In this document: piece by piece, positions 6,367 to 6,497 of the stretch
How positions within the stretch are numbered: the first letter of the stretch is position 1
How the letters are laid out: each line of letters begins with the position of its first letter
From: an uncultured Acidimicrobiia bacterium
GTDB lineage: Bacteria > Actinomycetota > Acidimicrobiia > Spongiisociales > Spongiisociaceae
Reading direction: 5' to 3'
Length of the DNA: 6,497 nucleotides
NCBI GenBank assembly: GCA_937900165.1
Contig: CALCCX010000334.1
Location: 1-6,497, forward strand
Made by a program: the position numbers and the translations under genes
Notes under the pieces: model-generated
Seen by the model: only the letters and a program-made list of their open reading frames with translations
Databases searched by the model: none
What the model was told of the DNA's origin: nothing

Positions 6367-6378
6367 AAAAAAAAAAAA
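6367..6378 (+). other. A12 homopolymer outside the P5 adapter (non-genomic)
   Basis: Twelve A follow the outer end of the P5 adapter directly, mirroring the T12 directly outside P7 at 8-19. Homopolymers of equal length on both sides, A-rich on the 3' end of each strand, suggest tailing or an added adapter rather than genome. Confidence 0.8.
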
Positions 6379-6497
6379 CATAATAAAAAAATGAAACAGT
6401 CTTCGGGATTTATACTATGTACTAGTTTATTTGACCTTCCTCTCGCATACTTGCGTGGTTGTTAGTTCTCTAGATACGTTTCTCACCAAGCTCGTTT
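6379..6497. other. Unexplained AT-rich tail (non-insert, no gene seen)
   Basis: This 119-bp stretch lies outside the adapter, is much more AT-rich than the insert and contains no credible reading frame. A small hairpin (cgca-tact-tgcg) occurs near 6444-6455, and the hexamers actagt (6421) and tctaga (6469) are present, which could indicate a synthetic construct but may be chance. I do not recognise it as a standard adapter or vector. It may be a platform adapter, low-quality read end or chimeric sequence. Confidence 0.6.

Noticed and set aside
6307..6368. C-terminal residues and stop codons of plus-strand frames at the right end
   Set aside because: They are encoded by the P5/Read 1 adapter, so the stop is not biological.
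1..6497. CRISPR array, tRNA, rRNA, insertion sequence or attachment site
   Set aside because: No regularly spaced repeats, RNA gene cores, transposase motifs or flanking target duplications were seen on either strand.

Overview
The window is one complete sequencing-library molecule, not a clean stretch of genome. A full Illumina P7/index/Read 2 adapter lies at 20-85 and a full Read 1/P5 adapter (reverse complement) at 6309-6366. Genuine genomic DNA is the 6,223-bp insert at 86-6308. T-rich sequence and an A12 run lie outside the adapters, and 6379-6497 is an unexplained AT-rich tail that does not resemble the insert. Genes reaching 86 or 6308 are cut there by fragmentation, and all reading frames crossing the junctions end in adapter-encoded peptides.

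The insert is GC-rich (about 60% by eye) and densely coded, with a GTG start, a 4-bp ATGA gene overlap and two TANNNT boxes exactly 6 nt upstream of start codons that lack a Shine-Dalgarno sequence. This leaderless style suits a high-GC actinobacterium, perhaps an uncultured one. The assignment is inference, with no marker gene to confirm it.

Layout. On the minus strand, read from right to left: rmlC (3668-4213), a molybdopterin oxidoreductase (1564-3654, 13 bp after rmlC), a gap of about 85 bp with two hairpins, rmlB (508-1479), and rmlA (86-511, overlapping rmlB by ATGA and truncated). On the plus strand, diverging from rmlC, is a large truncated glycosyltransferase (4351-6308) with a coiled coil, a GT2 catalytic domain and a second CgeB/GT1-like domain. 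The roughly 137-bp divergent region holds two opposing -10-like boxes.

Function. RmlA, RmlB and RmlC are three of the four enzymes that turn glucose-1-phosphate and dTTP into dTDP-L-rhamnose; RmlD is not in the insert. The divergent glycosyltransferase probably builds a rhamnose-containing or other cell-surface glycan, so this is a piece of a surface polysaccharide locus. The molybdopterin enzyme between rmlC and rmlB has no obvious role in sugar-nucleotide synthesis and is the odd member. I found no convincing undescribed system. The strongest unusual signals are the adapter artefacts, the interrupting Mo enzyme, the paired leaderless promoters and the unresolved N-terminus of the glycosyltransferase.
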